Assembly: GCA_021286765.1 (NCBI GenBank)
Contig: JAJTBS010000001.1
Coordinates: forward strand, 124,001 to 188,000
Length of the DNA stretch: 64,000 nucleotides
From: Holophagaceae bacterium
GTDB taxonomy: Bacteria > Acidobacteriota > Holophagae > Holophagales > Holophagaceae
Direction of reading: 5' to 3'
The notes beneath the pieces were generated by a model. That model had not been told where the DNA came from, did no database searches, and saw nothing but the letters and a program-made list of their open reading frames with translations. Position 1 is the stretch's first letter. Each line of letters begins with the position of its first letter. The position numbers and the translations under genes were made by a program. Of this stretch, positions 1 through 8,546 are shown piece by piece.

Positions 1-1020
1 GAGCAGGCCCTGAAGACCCAGGCCGGGTTGATCAAGGAAACCCAGTACGTGGGTTCCGCCCGGTCCACCACCCTGGGCCAGGCCCTGGCGCTGGTGCGTC
101 TCGCCGAGCAGCTGGCGCTGCCCGTGGAGAAGCGCCTGACGGAATACCGCTCCGAGAGCGGCCTCAAGACCCTGAAGACGCGCCTGGCCGGGCCCGCCAT
201 GGGCATGATGGGCCAGGCCCCCAACCCCGAGCAGGAGGTCCTCCTCTTCACCCGCGGCCTGGAGGATGCGGCCAAAGAGCTGGGGTCCAAGCATTCCTTC
301 GTGGTCACCATCCTCGGCAGCCGCAAGCCTGCGGAGGTGGCCAAGGCTCTGGTGGAGGGCACCAAGCTGGGCGACCCCGCTGTGCGCAAGGCCCTGGTCG
401 AGGGCGGCGCCAAGGCCGTGGCCGAGAGCACCGATCCCATGGTCCAGCTGGCCCGCAAGCTGGAGCCCACGCTGCTGGCGTTGCGCAAGAAGCAGGATGG
501 CGTGAAGGCCATCCTGGACGAGCATGGCGCCCGCATCGCCAAGGCCCGGTTCGCCGTCTACGGCAAGACCCTGCCTCCCGATGCCACCGGCAGCCTGCGC
601 ATCACCTATGGCGCCGTGGCCACCTATCCGGCCAACGGCACCCTGCAGCAGCCCTTCACCACCTACCTGGGCCTCTACGACCGGCACCTGGGCTGGGGCG
701 GCAACGCGGCGAAGGACCACACCGACTGGAACCTGCCCCAGCGCTGGCTGGACCGCATGGGCCAGCTGGACCTCAAGACCCCCCTCAACTTCTCCCACGC
801 CGTGGACACCACCGGCGGCAACTCCGGCAGCCCCGTGGTGAACCGCAAGGGCGAGCTGGTGGGCCTGCTCTTCGACGGCAACATCGAAGGCAACGCCGGG
901 CGCTACTTCTACGACGAGAAGGTGAACCGCAGCGTCTCCGTCGATGCCCGCGCCATCCTCGAAGCCCTCGCCAAGGTGTACGACGCCCCGCACCTTGTGG
1001 CCGAACTGACCGCCAAGTAG
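1..1020 (+). CDS. S46 family dipeptidyl-peptidase, C-terminal part (cut by window edge)
   Basis: The frame is open from base 1 and ends at a TAG at 1018-1020, so only about the last 339 residues of a roughly 690-residue protein are present. It contains the GGNSGSPVVN motif carrying the nucleophilic serine of the S46 (DPP7/DPP11) family, followed by GLLFDGN. Knowledge of the family: S46 enzymes are periplasmic or surface exopeptidases that release dipeptides from peptide N-termini, and a Gly in the FDGN position is associated with DPP7-like preference for hydrophobic P1 residues, whereas DPP11 has Arg there. The catalytic His and Asp lie outside the window. It is the first of three consecutive paralogues; the next starts 26 bases downstream, so they are probably co-transcribed. 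Confidence 0.9.
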   Translation, partial: EQALKTQAGLIKETQYVGSARSTTLGQALALVRLAEQLALPVEKRLTEYRSESGLKTLKTRLAGPAMGMMGQAPNPEQEVLLFTRGLEDAAKELGSKHSFVVTILGSRKPAEVAKALVEGTKLGDPAVRKALVEGGAKAVAESTDPMVQLARKLEPTLLALRKKQDGVKAILDEHGARIAKARFAVYGKTLPPDATGSLRITYGAVATYPANGTLQQPFTTYLGLYDRHLGWGGNAAKDHTDWNLPQRWLDRMGQLDLKTPLNFSHAVDTTGGNSGSPVVNRKGELVGLLFDGNIEGNAGRYFYDEKVNRSVSVDARAILEALAKVYDAPHLVAELTAK

Positions 1021-1045
1021 TCCCTTCCCGCTTTCCGGAGCCATC

Positions 1046-3112
1046 ATGCGCCTCACCGCCCTCGCCGCCTCCCTGGTCCTCGCCGCCGCGCCGCTCCTTC
1101 GCGCCGACGAGGGCATGTGGACCTTCGACAACCTGCCCACCAAGAAGATCCAGGCCAAGTACGGCTGGGCCCCCGATCAGGCCTGGCTGGATCACGTGCG
1201 GCTCTCCGCCGTGCGCTTCCCCGGCGGCTCGGGCTCCTTCGTCAGCAAGGACGGCCTCGTGCTGACCAACCACCACGTGGGCCACCACTGGACCCAGGTG
1301 GTCTCCGACGCCCAGCACGACTACGTGAAGAACGGCTTCGTGGCCATGACCCGCGACCAGGAGCTCAAGGTGCCGGGGCTGGCGCTCTACACGCTGCTCG
1401 AGATGGAGAACGTGACGGAGGCCATCGAGAAGGCGGTGCCGGCCGGCGCTGACGAACAGGCGGCGGCCAAGGCCAAGGGCGAGGCCCTGGCGGCCCTGGT
1501 GAAGGATCAGACCGCCAAGACCGGCCTGGACTGCCAGCCCGTCACCCTCTACCAGGGCGGGCAGACCTGGATCTACCGCTACAAGAAGCACACGGATGTG
1601 CGCCTGGTGATGTCCCCCGAATACGGCGTGGCCGCTTTCGGCAAGGACTGGGACAACTTCAGCTGGCCCCGGCACGACCTGGACTTCAGCCTCTTCCGCG
1701 TCTACGAGAACGGCAAGCCCTACGCGCCCGCCCATCACCTGGCCTGGACCGGGAAGGGCGTCGCCTATGGCGACCTTACCTTCACGGTGGGCCACCCGGG
1801 CCGCACCTCACGCCTGGAGACCCTGGCCCAGATGGAGGCCAAGCGCGATGTGACCAACCCCCTGGCCCTCCGCGGCCTGGACCGCATGCGTGGCTCGCTG
1901 CGCGCCTTCGCGGCCCAGGGCGGGGAGCAGGCCCGCGTGGTCTCCGACCAGCTCATGGGGGTGGAGAACGCCTACAAGGTGGTGGCGGGCGAGACCGAAG
2001 GCCTGCGGGACAAGGTCGCCATGGCCAAGGTGGCCGAGGCGGAGAAGGAGCTGCGCGCCAAAGTGGAGGCCGATCCCAAGCTGAAGGCTTCGGCCGGGCA
2101 GAGCTGGGCGAAGGTCGAGGAGGCCGTGGCCCAGCAGAAGGCCGGGGCCGCCGAAGCGACCCTCCTCGGCGCCATGCGCAGTGAGACCCTGGGTGGCGCC
2201 CTGGGCCTGCACCGCTACGCGGTGGAGATGGCCAAGCCGGCCGATCAGCGCGCGCCGCAGTACCGCGACGAAAAATCACTGGCCGGCCTGAAGGCCCGCC
2301 TGGCGCGGATCGATCCCGCCGCCGCCGGGCAGGAGGCCTTCGCCCTGCAGGGCTTCCTGGCCACCGTGCAGCAGGAACTCGCCGCCACCCACCCTGCGGC
2401 CCAGCTGCTGCTGGGCGGCAAGTCCCCGGAGGCCTCCGCCAAGGCGCTGCTCGCCGGTTCCAAGATCAACGATCCGGCCCTGCGCAAGGCCCTGGTCGAA
2501 GGCGAGCCCAAGGCCATCCTTGAGCACCCCGACCCGGCCCTGGCCCTGGCCCGCCAGCTCGCGCCCCGGCTCGACGAGCTCCAGAAGAAGCAGCAGGCCC
2601 TGCAGTCCGTGATTTCCGAGCACCTCACGCGCATCGCCAAGGCCCGCTTCGCCGTCTACGGCACGTCCACCTATCCCGATGCCACGTTCACCCTGCGCCT
2701 CTCCTACGGCGCCGTGGAGACCTACCCGCTGTCCGGCACCCTCGCCCAGCCCTTCACCACCTTCGCGGGGCTCTACGACCGCGCCGCCGCCTGGGGGCCC
2801 AAGGCCGAGGAGGGTTCCTGGGAACTGCCGGCCCGCTGGGTCGAGCGCCGCGACAAGCTGAACCTCTTCACCCCCTACAACTTCATCTCCACCAACGACA
2901 TCATCGGCGGCAACTCCGGCAGCCCGGTGGTGGACAAGCGGGGCGAGCTGGTGGGCCTGGCCTTCGACGGCAACATCGAAAGCAATGCCGGCCGCTACTA
3001 CTTCGATGCCCGCGTGAACCGCTGTCTCTCCGTGGACGCCCGGGGCATTGTCGAGGCCCTGGACAAGGTCTTCGACGCCAAGCACCTCGTGGCCGAGCTG
3101 ACCGGCAAGTAG
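1046..3112 (+). CDS. S46 family dipeptidyl-peptidase, DPP7-like
   Basis: A complete 688-residue protein, the usual size for S46 peptidases. It opens with a Sec signal peptide (MRLTALAASLVLAAAPLLRA) and then the mature start DEGMWTFDN. The chymotrypsin-like triad is readable: His77 in TNHHVG, Asp213 in WPRHDLDFSLF and Ser624 in GGNSGSPVVD. Gly642 in FDGN matches the DPP7-type S1 pocket, so cleavage after hydrophobic P1 residues is expected from family knowledge. It should act in the periplasm or at the cell surface, releasing dipeptides from oligopeptides. It is the middle gene of a three-gene S46 array. The start ATG follows a CCGGAG ribosome-binding site. A hairpin with a T-run follows it at 3133-3156, so read-through into the third copy may be attenuated. 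Confidence 0.95.
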   Translation: MRLTALAASLVLAAAPLLRADEGMWTFDNLPTKKIQAKYGWAPDQAWLDHVRLSAVRFPGGSGSFVSKDGLVLTNHHVGHHWTQVVSDAQHDYVKNGFVAMTRDQELKVPGLALYTLLEMENVTEAIEKAVPAGADEQAAAKAKGEALAALVKDQTAKTGLDCQPVTLYQGGQTWIYRYKKHTDVRLVMSPEYGVAAFGKDWDNFSWPRHDLDFSLFRVYENGKPYAPAHHLAWTGKGVAYGDLTFTVGHPGRTSRLETLAQMEAKRDVTNPLALRGLDRMRGSLRAFAAQGGEQARVVSDQLMGVENAYKVVAGETEGLRDKVAMAKVAEAEKELRAKVEADPKLKASAGQSWAKVEEAVAQQKAGAAEATLLGAMRSETLGGALGLHRYAVEMAKPADQRAPQYRDEKSLAGLKARLARIDPAAAGQEAFALQGFLATVQQELAATHPAAQLLLGGKSPEASAKALLAGSKINDPALRKALVEGEPKAILEHPDPALALARQLAPRLDELQKKQQALQSVISEHLTRIAKARFAVYGTSTYPDATFTLRLSYGAVETYPLSGTLAQPFTTFAGLYDRAAAWGPKAEEGSWELPARWVERRDKLNLFTPYNFISTNDIIGGNSGSPVVDKRGELVGLAFDGNIESNAGRYYFDARVNRCLSVDARGIVEALDKVFDAKHLVAELTGK

Positions 3113-3132
3113 CGCGATCCTTTGATGATCCC

Positions 3133-3156
3133 GGGGGCCCGCGAGGGCCCCCTTTT
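3133..3156 (+). terminator. Rho-independent terminator or attenuator between S46 genes
   Basis: An 8-bp perfect GC stem (GGGGGCCC / GGGCCCCC) with a GCGA loop is followed directly by TTTT. It sits 20 bases after the stop of the second S46 gene and 12 bases before the ATG of the third. It can end or reduce transcription before the third copy, and its 3' arm lies close to that gene's ribosome-binding site. Confidence 0.65.
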
Positions 3157-3168
3157 CGGGAGCCCCCC

Positions 3169-5247
3169 ATGCGCCTCACCGCCCTCGCCGCTTCCCTCGT
3201 CCTCGCTGCCGCGCCGCTCCTGCGTGCCGACGAGGGCATGTGGACCTTCGACAACGTGCCCGTCAAGGCCATCCAGGCCAAGTACGGCGTGGCCCTCGAC
3301 GCGGCCTGGCTGAAGAACCTGCAGCTGGCCACCCTGCGCTTCCCCAACGGCACCGGCGCCTTCGTGAGCCGGGACGGCCTGGTGATCACCAACCACCACG
3401 TGGGCCGCGACGCCATCGCCCAGGTCTCCAGCGCCAAGGCCGACTTCGTGCGCGACGGCTTCACCGCCGCCACCCGGGAGCAGGAGATCAAGGTGCCCGG
3501 CCTCGAGCTGATGCTGCTGGTCTCCAGTGAGGATGTGACGGCCCGGGTGAACGCCGCCGTGAAGCCCGGCATGGCCGACAAGGACGCCCTCACCGCCCGG
3601 CGCAACGCCTTGGCCGAGCTGCGCAAGGCCGAGGAGGCGAAGACCGGCCTCACCTGCGAGCCGGTCACCCTCTACCAGGGCGGCGAGTACTGGCTCTACC
3701 GCTACCGCAAGTTCAAGGATGTGCGTCTGGCCGCGGCGCCGGAAGTGCAGGTGGCCAGCTTCGGCGGCGACCCGGACAACTACACCTACCCCCGCTGGAA
3801 CCTGGACTTCGCCCTCTTCCGCGTCTACGAGGACGGCAAGCCCTACCGGCCCGAGGCCTTCCTGCCCTTCACGCAGACGCCCCTGAAGGCCGGCGACCTC
3901 ACCGTCATCTCCGGCCACCCCGGCGTCACCTACCGTGGCCAGACCCTCGCCCAGATGCAGTACGCGAAGGAGGTGGGCATCCCCTTCCAGCTCGCCTACC
4001 TGGCGCGCCAGCGCCGGGCCCTGGAGGCCTACGCGAAGGTCTCCCCGGAAGCCGCCCGGGTGGCCGCCGATGCCATCTACAGCATCAGCAACGGCCAGAA
4101 GCGCGTCACCGGCCAGCTCATGGGCCTGTCCAAGCCCGAGAGCCTGGCCCTGGTGGCCTCGCGCGAGGCCGACCTGCGCGGCACCGTGGCCCGGAATGCG
4201 GGCCTGGCGGCCACCGCCGGCGCCAGCTGGGACCGCATCGCCGAGGCCGTGGCCCGGCAGAAGGCCCTGCTCAAGGAATACACCTGCCTCGGCACCCGCG
4301 GCAGCGCCCTCTTCGGCCACGCCCTCACCCTCGTTCGCATCCTGGAGGAGGAGGCCAAGCCCACCGCCCAGCGCCTGCCCGAATACAGCGAGGGCAGCCT
4401 GAAGGCCACCCGCGAGCGGCTGCTGAACCCGCGCCCCGTGCAGATGGGCCTGGACGAGGCGCGCCTCGGCTGGGCGCTGCGCGAGGCCCTGGAGCAACTG
4501 GGCGCCGACCATCCCTTCGTGAAGGCCGCCCTGGGCGGCCGCACCCCCGAGGCGGTGGCCCAGGCCGCCTGCGCCGGCACCAGGCTGCAGGATCCCGCCT
4601 TCCGCAAGCAGCTGCTGGAAGGCGGCCGCGAAGCCCTGGCCGCGCACAAGGACCCCATGCTCGCCCTGGCCCGCGTGCTGGATCCCTTCCAGCGCGGCCT
4701 CCAGCGGCAGTGGGAGGATCAGGTGCAGAGCGTGTTCGCCGAGCATGGCGGGCGCATCGCCCGGGCCCGCTTCCAGAGCTACGGCAAGTCCCAGTACCCC
4801 GATGCCACCTTCACCCTGCGCCTGAGCTGGGGCCCCGTCGCCACCTATGACACGGGCAGCGGCACCAAGGCCCAGCCCTTCACCACCTTCCTGGGCCTCT
4901 ACGACCGCCACACGGGCTGGGGCGGCAACGCCGCCGCCGCCGAAGACGGCGCCTTCACCCTGCCCGAGCGCTGGCTGCAGGCCAAGGGCCGCCTCGCCCT
5001 GGAGACGCCCTTCAACTTCGCCTACGGCTGCGACACGGTGGGCGGCAACTCCGGCAGCCCCGTGGTGAACGCCAAGGGCGAGTTCGTGGGCATCAACTTC
5101 GACAGCGTCCTCGAAGGGCAGGGCGGGTACTACGTCTATGACGCCGCCACCAAGCGCGCCGTGGCCGCCGACGCCCGCGCCATCCTGGAGTCCCTGCGCA
5201 AGGTCATGAACGCCGGCCACCTGGCGGATGAGGCGATCGGGAAGTAG
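3169..5247 (+). CDS. S46 family dipeptidyl-peptidase with non-canonical specificity residue
   Basis: 692 residues with the same signal peptide as the upstream paralogue. Triad residues are His77 (TNHHVG), Asp213 (YPRWNLDFALF) and Ser628 (GGNSGSPVVN), so it should be active. The position that is Gly in DPP7 (FDGN) and Arg in DPP11 (FDRN) is Ser646 here (INFDSVLEG), and the following Asn is lost, so the P1 preference cannot be assigned by analogy. The first 100 bases of the gene are nearly identical to those of the preceding gene while the bodies have diverged. The next gene begins 4 bases after this stop. Expected location is periplasm or cell surface. Confidence 0.94.
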   Translation: MRLTALAASLVLAAAPLLRADEGMWTFDNVPVKAIQAKYGVALDAAWLKNLQLATLRFPNGTGAFVSRDGLVITNHHVGRDAIAQVSSAKADFVRDGFTAATREQEIKVPGLELMLLVSSEDVTARVNAAVKPGMADKDALTARRNALAELRKAEEAKTGLTCEPVTLYQGGEYWLYRYRKFKDVRLAAAPEVQVASFGGDPDNYTYPRWNLDFALFRVYEDGKPYRPEAFLPFTQTPLKAGDLTVISGHPGVTYRGQTLAQMQYAKEVGIPFQLAYLARQRRALEAYAKVSPEAARVAADAIYSISNGQKRVTGQLMGLSKPESLALVASREADLRGTVARNAGLAATAGASWDRIAEAVARQKALLKEYTCLGTRGSALFGHALTLVRILEEEAKPTAQRLPEYSEGSLKATRERLLNPRPVQMGLDEARLGWALREALEQLGADHPFVKAALGGRTPEAVAQAACAGTRLQDPAFRKQLLEGGREALAAHKDPMLALARVLDPFQRGLQRQWEDQVQSVFAEHGGRIARARFQSYGKSQYPDATFTLRLSWGPVATYDTGSGTKAQPFTTFLGLYDRHTGWGGNAAAAEDGAFTLPERWLQAKGRLALETPFNFAYGCDTVGGNSGSPVVNAKGEFVGINFDSVLEGQGGYYVYDAATKRAVAADARAILESLRKVMNAGHLADEAIGK

Positions 5248-5251
5248 CCCC

Positions 5252-5668
5252 GTGGACCTCTACTTCTCCTGCTCGCTCACTGGCGGCCGCCAGGACCAGC
5301 CGGTCTACGCGGCCCTGGTGGCCCGCCTGCAGGCCCTCGGCCATCGCGTGCTCACGGAACACCTGGCGTCCGAGGCCGTCATGGCCGCGGACAGCGGGAT
5401 GGCCCCCGAGGCCGTCTTCGAGCGGGACACGGCCTGGCTGCGGGCCTGCGACGCCCTCATTGCCGAGGTGAGCACGCCCTCCCACGGCGTGGGCTTCGAG
5501 GTCGCCTACGCCCTGGAGCGGGGCAAGCCCGTGCTCTGCCTGGCCCGCGAGGGCGTGCGGGTCAGCAAGATGCTCACCGGCATCCGGCAGCCGGGCTTCG
5601 CGTTCCATACCTACGCCACCCCGGACGAAGCCACGGCCCGGATGAGCGCCTTCCTCACAGCCCCCTGA
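5252..5668 (+). CDS. DNPH1/Rcl-like 2'-deoxynucleoside 5'-phosphate N-hydrolase
   Basis: About 138 residues of the nucleoside 2-deoxyribosyltransferase superfamily. The sequence follows the pattern of human DNPH1 (Rcl): VDLYFSCSLTGGRQDQ, RVLTEHLASE, FERDTAWLRACDALIAEV, HGVGFEVAYA. The residues matching DNPH1 Tyr24, Asp80 and Glu104 are present as Tyr4, Asp59 and Glu83, counted from the GTG start. The predicted reaction is hydrolysis of the N-glycosidic bond of deoxynucleoside monophosphates, giving free base and deoxyribose 5-phosphate (nucleotide salvage or pool cleaning, cytoplasm). I chose GTG at 5252 because the fold begins immediately there; an ATG at 5228 would overlap the upstream gene by 20 bases and add eight residues. 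Its 3' end overlaps the convergent marC-like gene by 14 bases. A nucleoside deoxyribosyltransferase activity is the alternative. Confidence 0.8.
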   Translation: MDLYFSCSLTGGRQDQPVYAALVARLQALGHRVLTEHLASEAVMAADSGMAPEAVFERDTAWLRACDALIAEVSTPSHGVGFEVAYALERGKPVLCLAREGVRVSKMLTGIRQPGFAFHTYATPDEATARMSAFLTAP

Positions 5669-6308
5669 TCAGCTCGCGCAGGCCGCCCCACACGATCTGC
5701 ACGCCGATGGCCAGCAGGATGAAGGCCGAGAGCTGGGAGAGCGTGGCCTCGCCCGTGGCGCCCAGGCGGCGGATGGCCTTGGTGCCGAAGCGGTAGAAGA
5801 GGAAGACCGTGAGGGCCGCCAGGCCGATGCCGCAGCTCGTGGCCAGGAAGCTGGTGAAGGTCTGCGGATGCCAGATGGGCCCCCGCGGCACCAGGCTGAG
5901 CGTCACGGCGATGGAGCCGGGGCCCGCGGTGAAGGGCATGGTGAGCGGGAAGAAGGCCTTGTCCAGGAGGACGGTCTGCAGCTCCGCCTTGTCGGACTCG
6001 CTCACGCGGGGGTCGCGGTTCAGCATGCGCCAGGCGCTGTGGAAGACCAGCAGGCCGCCGGCGATGGCGATGACGGGGATGGAGATGCCCAGCAGCTTCA
6101 GCGCCCAGCCGCCCACCACCAGCAGCAGCGTGAGGAACACCCACGTGTAGAAGCCGATGAGGGCCGCCAGGTGGTTGCGCTGCTCGTCCCGCACCGCGCC
6201 GGTGAGCTGCAGGAAGATGGGCGCCATGGCGGGCGGGTTCAGGATCGGGAACAGCGCCAGGAAGGCGAAGAGCATGGTGTTCAGGAAGAGGGCCAAGCCG
6301 GGCTCCAT
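5655..6308 (-). CDS. MarC family integral membrane protein
   Basis: 217 residues, almost entirely hydrophobic, with about six predicted membrane helices. Family signatures include LFPILNPPAMAPIF near residue 20 and PLTMPFTAGPGSIAVTLSLV near 120, typical of MarC/YchE/YhgN proteins. The family is annotated as putative multidrug-resistance or neutral amino acid transport proteins, but no substrate is established for most members, so none is assigned. It converges on the DNPH1-like gene with a 14-base overlap and is divergent from the aldo/keto reductase gene, with 92 bases between their starts. The ATG start gives the expected family length. Confidence 0.88.
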   Translation of the reverse strand: MEPGLALFLNTMLFAFLALFPILNPPAMAPIFLQLTGAVRDEQRNHLAALIGFYTWVFLTLLLVVGGWALKLLGISIPVIAIAGGLLVFHSAWRMLNRDPRVSESDKAELQTVLLDKAFFPLTMPFTAGPGSIAVTLSLVPRGPIWHPQTFTSFLATSCGIGLAALTVFLFYRFGTKAIRRLGATGEATLSQLSAFILLAIGVQIVWGGLRELIRGL

Positions 6309-6400
6309 TCAGGCACACGCCTGCAGCGATCCTACCCATTCCTGCGCCGGTCGCGCCCCCTTTACGCGATACTTGGGTCAGTTTCAGCCAGGAGGACGCC

Positions 6401-7477
6401 ATGTCCGCTTCCGGAACCTCACGCCGCGACCTGTTCAAGCTCGGCGCCGCCGCCGCGGCCGGGCTGGTGGCCACCAAGCTCCAGGCGCTGGAAGCCGCGC
6501 CCGAGGCGGCCAAGCCCGCGACCACGACGGCCGCCCCCTACAACCCCGTCACCGCCACGGCCATGCCCACCCGCAACCTGGGCCGCACGGGGCACCTGGT
6601 GGGCCTCTTCAGCCTCGGCGGCCAGGCGGCCATCGAGAAGGCCGACAACGCGGCCGTGGCCATCCCCATCATCGAGCGGGCCCTGGACCTGGGCGTGAAC
6701 TACCTGGACACCTCCGCCCGCTACGGCGGCGAGGCCCGGTGGAGCGAGCAGTACTTCGGGCAGGTCATGAAGCGGCGGCGCAAGGAAGCCTTCCTGGCCA
6801 CCAAGACCCACGACCGCACGGCGGACGGCTCCCTGCGCCTGCTGGAGACCTCCCTGAAGCTGCTGCAGACCGATCACGTGGACCTCTGGCAGCTGCACGC
6901 CATGAGCACGATGGACGATGTGGAGAAGGTCTGCGCCAAGGGCGGGGCGCTCGAAGCGTTCCAGAAGGCCCGCGACCAGAAGCTGGTGCGCTTCCTGGGC
7001 CTCAGCGGCCACACGGACCCCGACATCCTGGCCGAGGCCATCCGCCGCTTCCCCTTCGACTGCGTGCTCATGGCCTTCAACGCCGCCGACACCTGGCACC
7101 TGCCCTTCAAGAAGACCCTGCTGCCCCTGGCCATCGAGAAGGAGATGGGCATCATCGGCATGAAGATCCCCGCCCGGGGCCGCATCCTCGAAGGCGTCCA
7201 GCCCCCGCCGCCCGACAAGCAGCGCGGTACCGCCAAGCACGACCGCCCCGGCACCCTCAGCATGCGGGAGGCCATGCGCTACACCCTGAGCCACCCCGTG
7301 AGCACCGTCATCATCGGCGTGGACAACGTGGCCCAGCTCGAAGAGAACGTGCGCCTCGCCCGGGAGTTCCTGCCCCTGAATGCCGCGCAGCTGGAGACCC
7401 TGGAGCAGAAAGTGAAGCCCGTGTACGGCCAGGCCTCCTGGTATAAGCGGGATGCGCCGGCGAATCCCGAGAAATGA
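6401..7477 (+). CDS. Tat-exported aldo/keto reductase
   Basis: 358 residues. The N-terminus carries a twin-arginine signal (SRRDLFKLGAAAAAGL), so the folded, NADP(H)-loaded enzyme is probably exported to the periplasm. The AKR barrel starts at about residue 48 (MPTRNLGRTG). Catalytic tetrad candidates are Asp in NYLDTSARYGG, Tyr in the same motif, Lys in FLATKTHDR and His in LWQLHAM. It therefore looks catalytically complete; the substrate is unknown. Similar Tat-dependent AKRs are common in Acidobacteriota and Bacteroidota. A strong AGGAGG sits 7 bases before the ATG. Downstream, base composition drops abruptly and the DUF4238 island begins. Confidence 0.88.
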   Translation: MSASGTSRRDLFKLGAAAAAGLVATKLQALEAAPEAAKPATTTAAPYNPVTATAMPTRNLGRTGHLVGLFSLGGQAAIEKADNAAVAIPIIERALDLGVNYLDTSARYGGEARWSEQYFGQVMKRRRKEAFLATKTHDRTADGSLRLLETSLKLLQTDHVDLWQLHAMSTMDDVEKVCAKGGALEAFQKARDQKLVRFLGLSGHTDPDILAEAIRRFPFDCVLMAFNAADTWHLPFKKTLLPLAIEKEMGIIGMKIPARGRILEGVQPPPPDKQRGTAKHDRPGTLSMREAMRYTLSHPVSTVIIGVDNVAQLEENVRLAREFLPLNAAQLETLEQKVKPVYGQASWYKRDAPANPEK

Positions 7478-7490
7478 AAACTGGGATTAG

Positions 7491-7520
7491 CCACAGATGA
7501 ACCCCGATGAACATAGATCA
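7491..7520 (+). repeat. Left 'CCACAGATGAAC' type repeat at island border
   Basis: The segment CCACAGATGAACCCCGATGA plus the following ACATAGATCA belongs to a degenerate family built on CACAGATGAACAC units, seen interspersed in many bacterial genomes. A related copy in opposite orientation lies at 8681-8717, on the other side of the DUF4238 gene. It begins 13 bases after the aldo/keto reductase stop. Confidence 0.5.
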
Positions 7521-7583
7521 AGACGAATGAAGCCTGGGTGGCGGTAGGATGAATCATCCAATCTCATCTTTCCGATTGCATTT

Positions 7584-7649
7584 GTCTGAATCGCTGGCGA
7601 ACCGCTGTGAGCATACGTCACAACGGTTCGCCTAATACTAATGTTAGGT
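7584..7649 (+). other. attC-like recombination site, upstream side of DUF4238 cassette
   Basis: A 9-bp perfect inverted repeat (GGCGAACCG at 7596-7604, CGGTTCGCC at 7624-7632) is extended by TGTGA/TCACA after one mismatch, with a 7-base loop. The 3' flank reads CCTAATACTAATGTTAGGT and ends in GTTAGGT (7643-7649), which fits the integron core GTTRRRY at the spacing seen in classical attC sites. The 5' core is only weakly matched (GTCTGAA at 7584-7590 against RYYYAAC). The next gene starts 7 bases after the core, as in integron cassettes. Identification rests on pattern only. Confidence 0.5.
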
Positions 7650-7655
7650 CGCTAA

Positions 7656-8537
7656 TTGAACGCCTCACGACACCACTTTGTCCCGCAAGGCTACCTACGT
7701 GGCTTTGCGATTGCCGAAGATTCGTCCGGTAGCTTTATTTGGGTTTACGACAAAACTGCTGATAGAGCACCACGAAAAAAATCTGTGAAATCTATTGCTT
7801 GGGCACCCGCTTACTATGCTCAAGAGCATATCGATGGCAGTCCAGATTTGGACACGATCGAAAACGCCCTCGCAAAATCGATCGACAACGAGATCCCGAT
7901 AATCCTCCGACGAATGGCCCCGGAAGTTGGCGTACCCATGACCATCCCAGCCGAGGACAGGGGCAAACTCGCCTACTTCATCGGTCTATCTATGACGAGG
8001 GTCCCCAGCTTTCGGGATGGGATCAACGCGTTACATACCCGTGTCGGGGAGATTTCACTGTCCTTAATGCAAGACCATGACCCTAAACTAAGAGACATTG
8101 CATCGAAATATGGCATCACCTTTGAGGCAAAACCTTGGGTTTCTCTCCACCCTATGTTTGAAATGGCGAAGGCCATCGCATCCGCTGCCCTCCAAAAAAA
8201 TTGGCAATTCTATATTCCTCCGCCCGAGGTCCCATTCGTCACATCCGACAATCCTGTAGTATTCTCCGGGGCTGCTGCCGGGTTGAAAACAATAGGCCCG
8301 GCTCACCCCCAGTCAGAACTACTCCTGCATCTCCGCAAAGACCTTGCTTTGGTCTGCACCCCGCTAACTGGTCACCCGGATTTGCAGGTGTTTCAGCTTC
8401 GTCCATTCGATGCGCGGAAGTTTAATCGCGGTATAGTTCGCGCCGCCCGGCGGCGGGTTTTTGCTGACCACAAATCCGATACATTTGACGAATTTGTGAA
8501 GAAATATGCAGGGCAAGAACAGAAATTGATAGTTTAG
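7656..8537 (+). CDS. DUF4238 family protein (probable mobile cassette gene)
   Basis: 293 residues. The N-terminus ASRHHFVPQGYLRGFA and the later PFVTSDNPVVF are the two hallmark blocks of DUF4238, a family of unknown function found sporadically in bacteria. No signal peptide or membrane segment is seen, so a cytoplasmic protein is expected. The TTG start is chosen because the family motif begins five residues in; no better start exists. Codon use and base composition are visibly more AT-rich than every neighbour (AAA, TTT, ATT codons frequent), which points to recent acquisition. It lies between attC-like sites (7584-7649 and 8547-8671), with its start 7 bases after one core and its stop 10 bases before the other. 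I assign no biochemical function. Confidence 0.8.
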   Translation: MNASRHHFVPQGYLRGFAIAEDSSGSFIWVYDKTADRAPRKKSVKSIAWAPAYYAQEHIDGSPDLDTIENALAKSIDNEIPIILRRMAPEVGVPMTIPAEDRGKLAYFIGLSMTRVPSFRDGINALHTRVGEISLSLMQDHDPKLRDIASKYGITFEAKPWVSLHPMFEMAKAIASAALQKNWQFYIPPPEVPFVTSDNPVVFSGAAAGLKTIGPAHPQSELLLHLRKDLALVCTPLTGHPDLQVFQLRPFDARKFNRGIVRAARRRVFADHKSDTFDEFVKKYAGQEQKLIV

Positions 8538-8546
8538 CCTCACGCA

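Noticed and set aside
2998-5220. A 740-residue minus-strand frame
   Set aside because: Antisense shadow of the third S46 gene, with the low-complexity Gly/Ala/His composition typical of such shadows.
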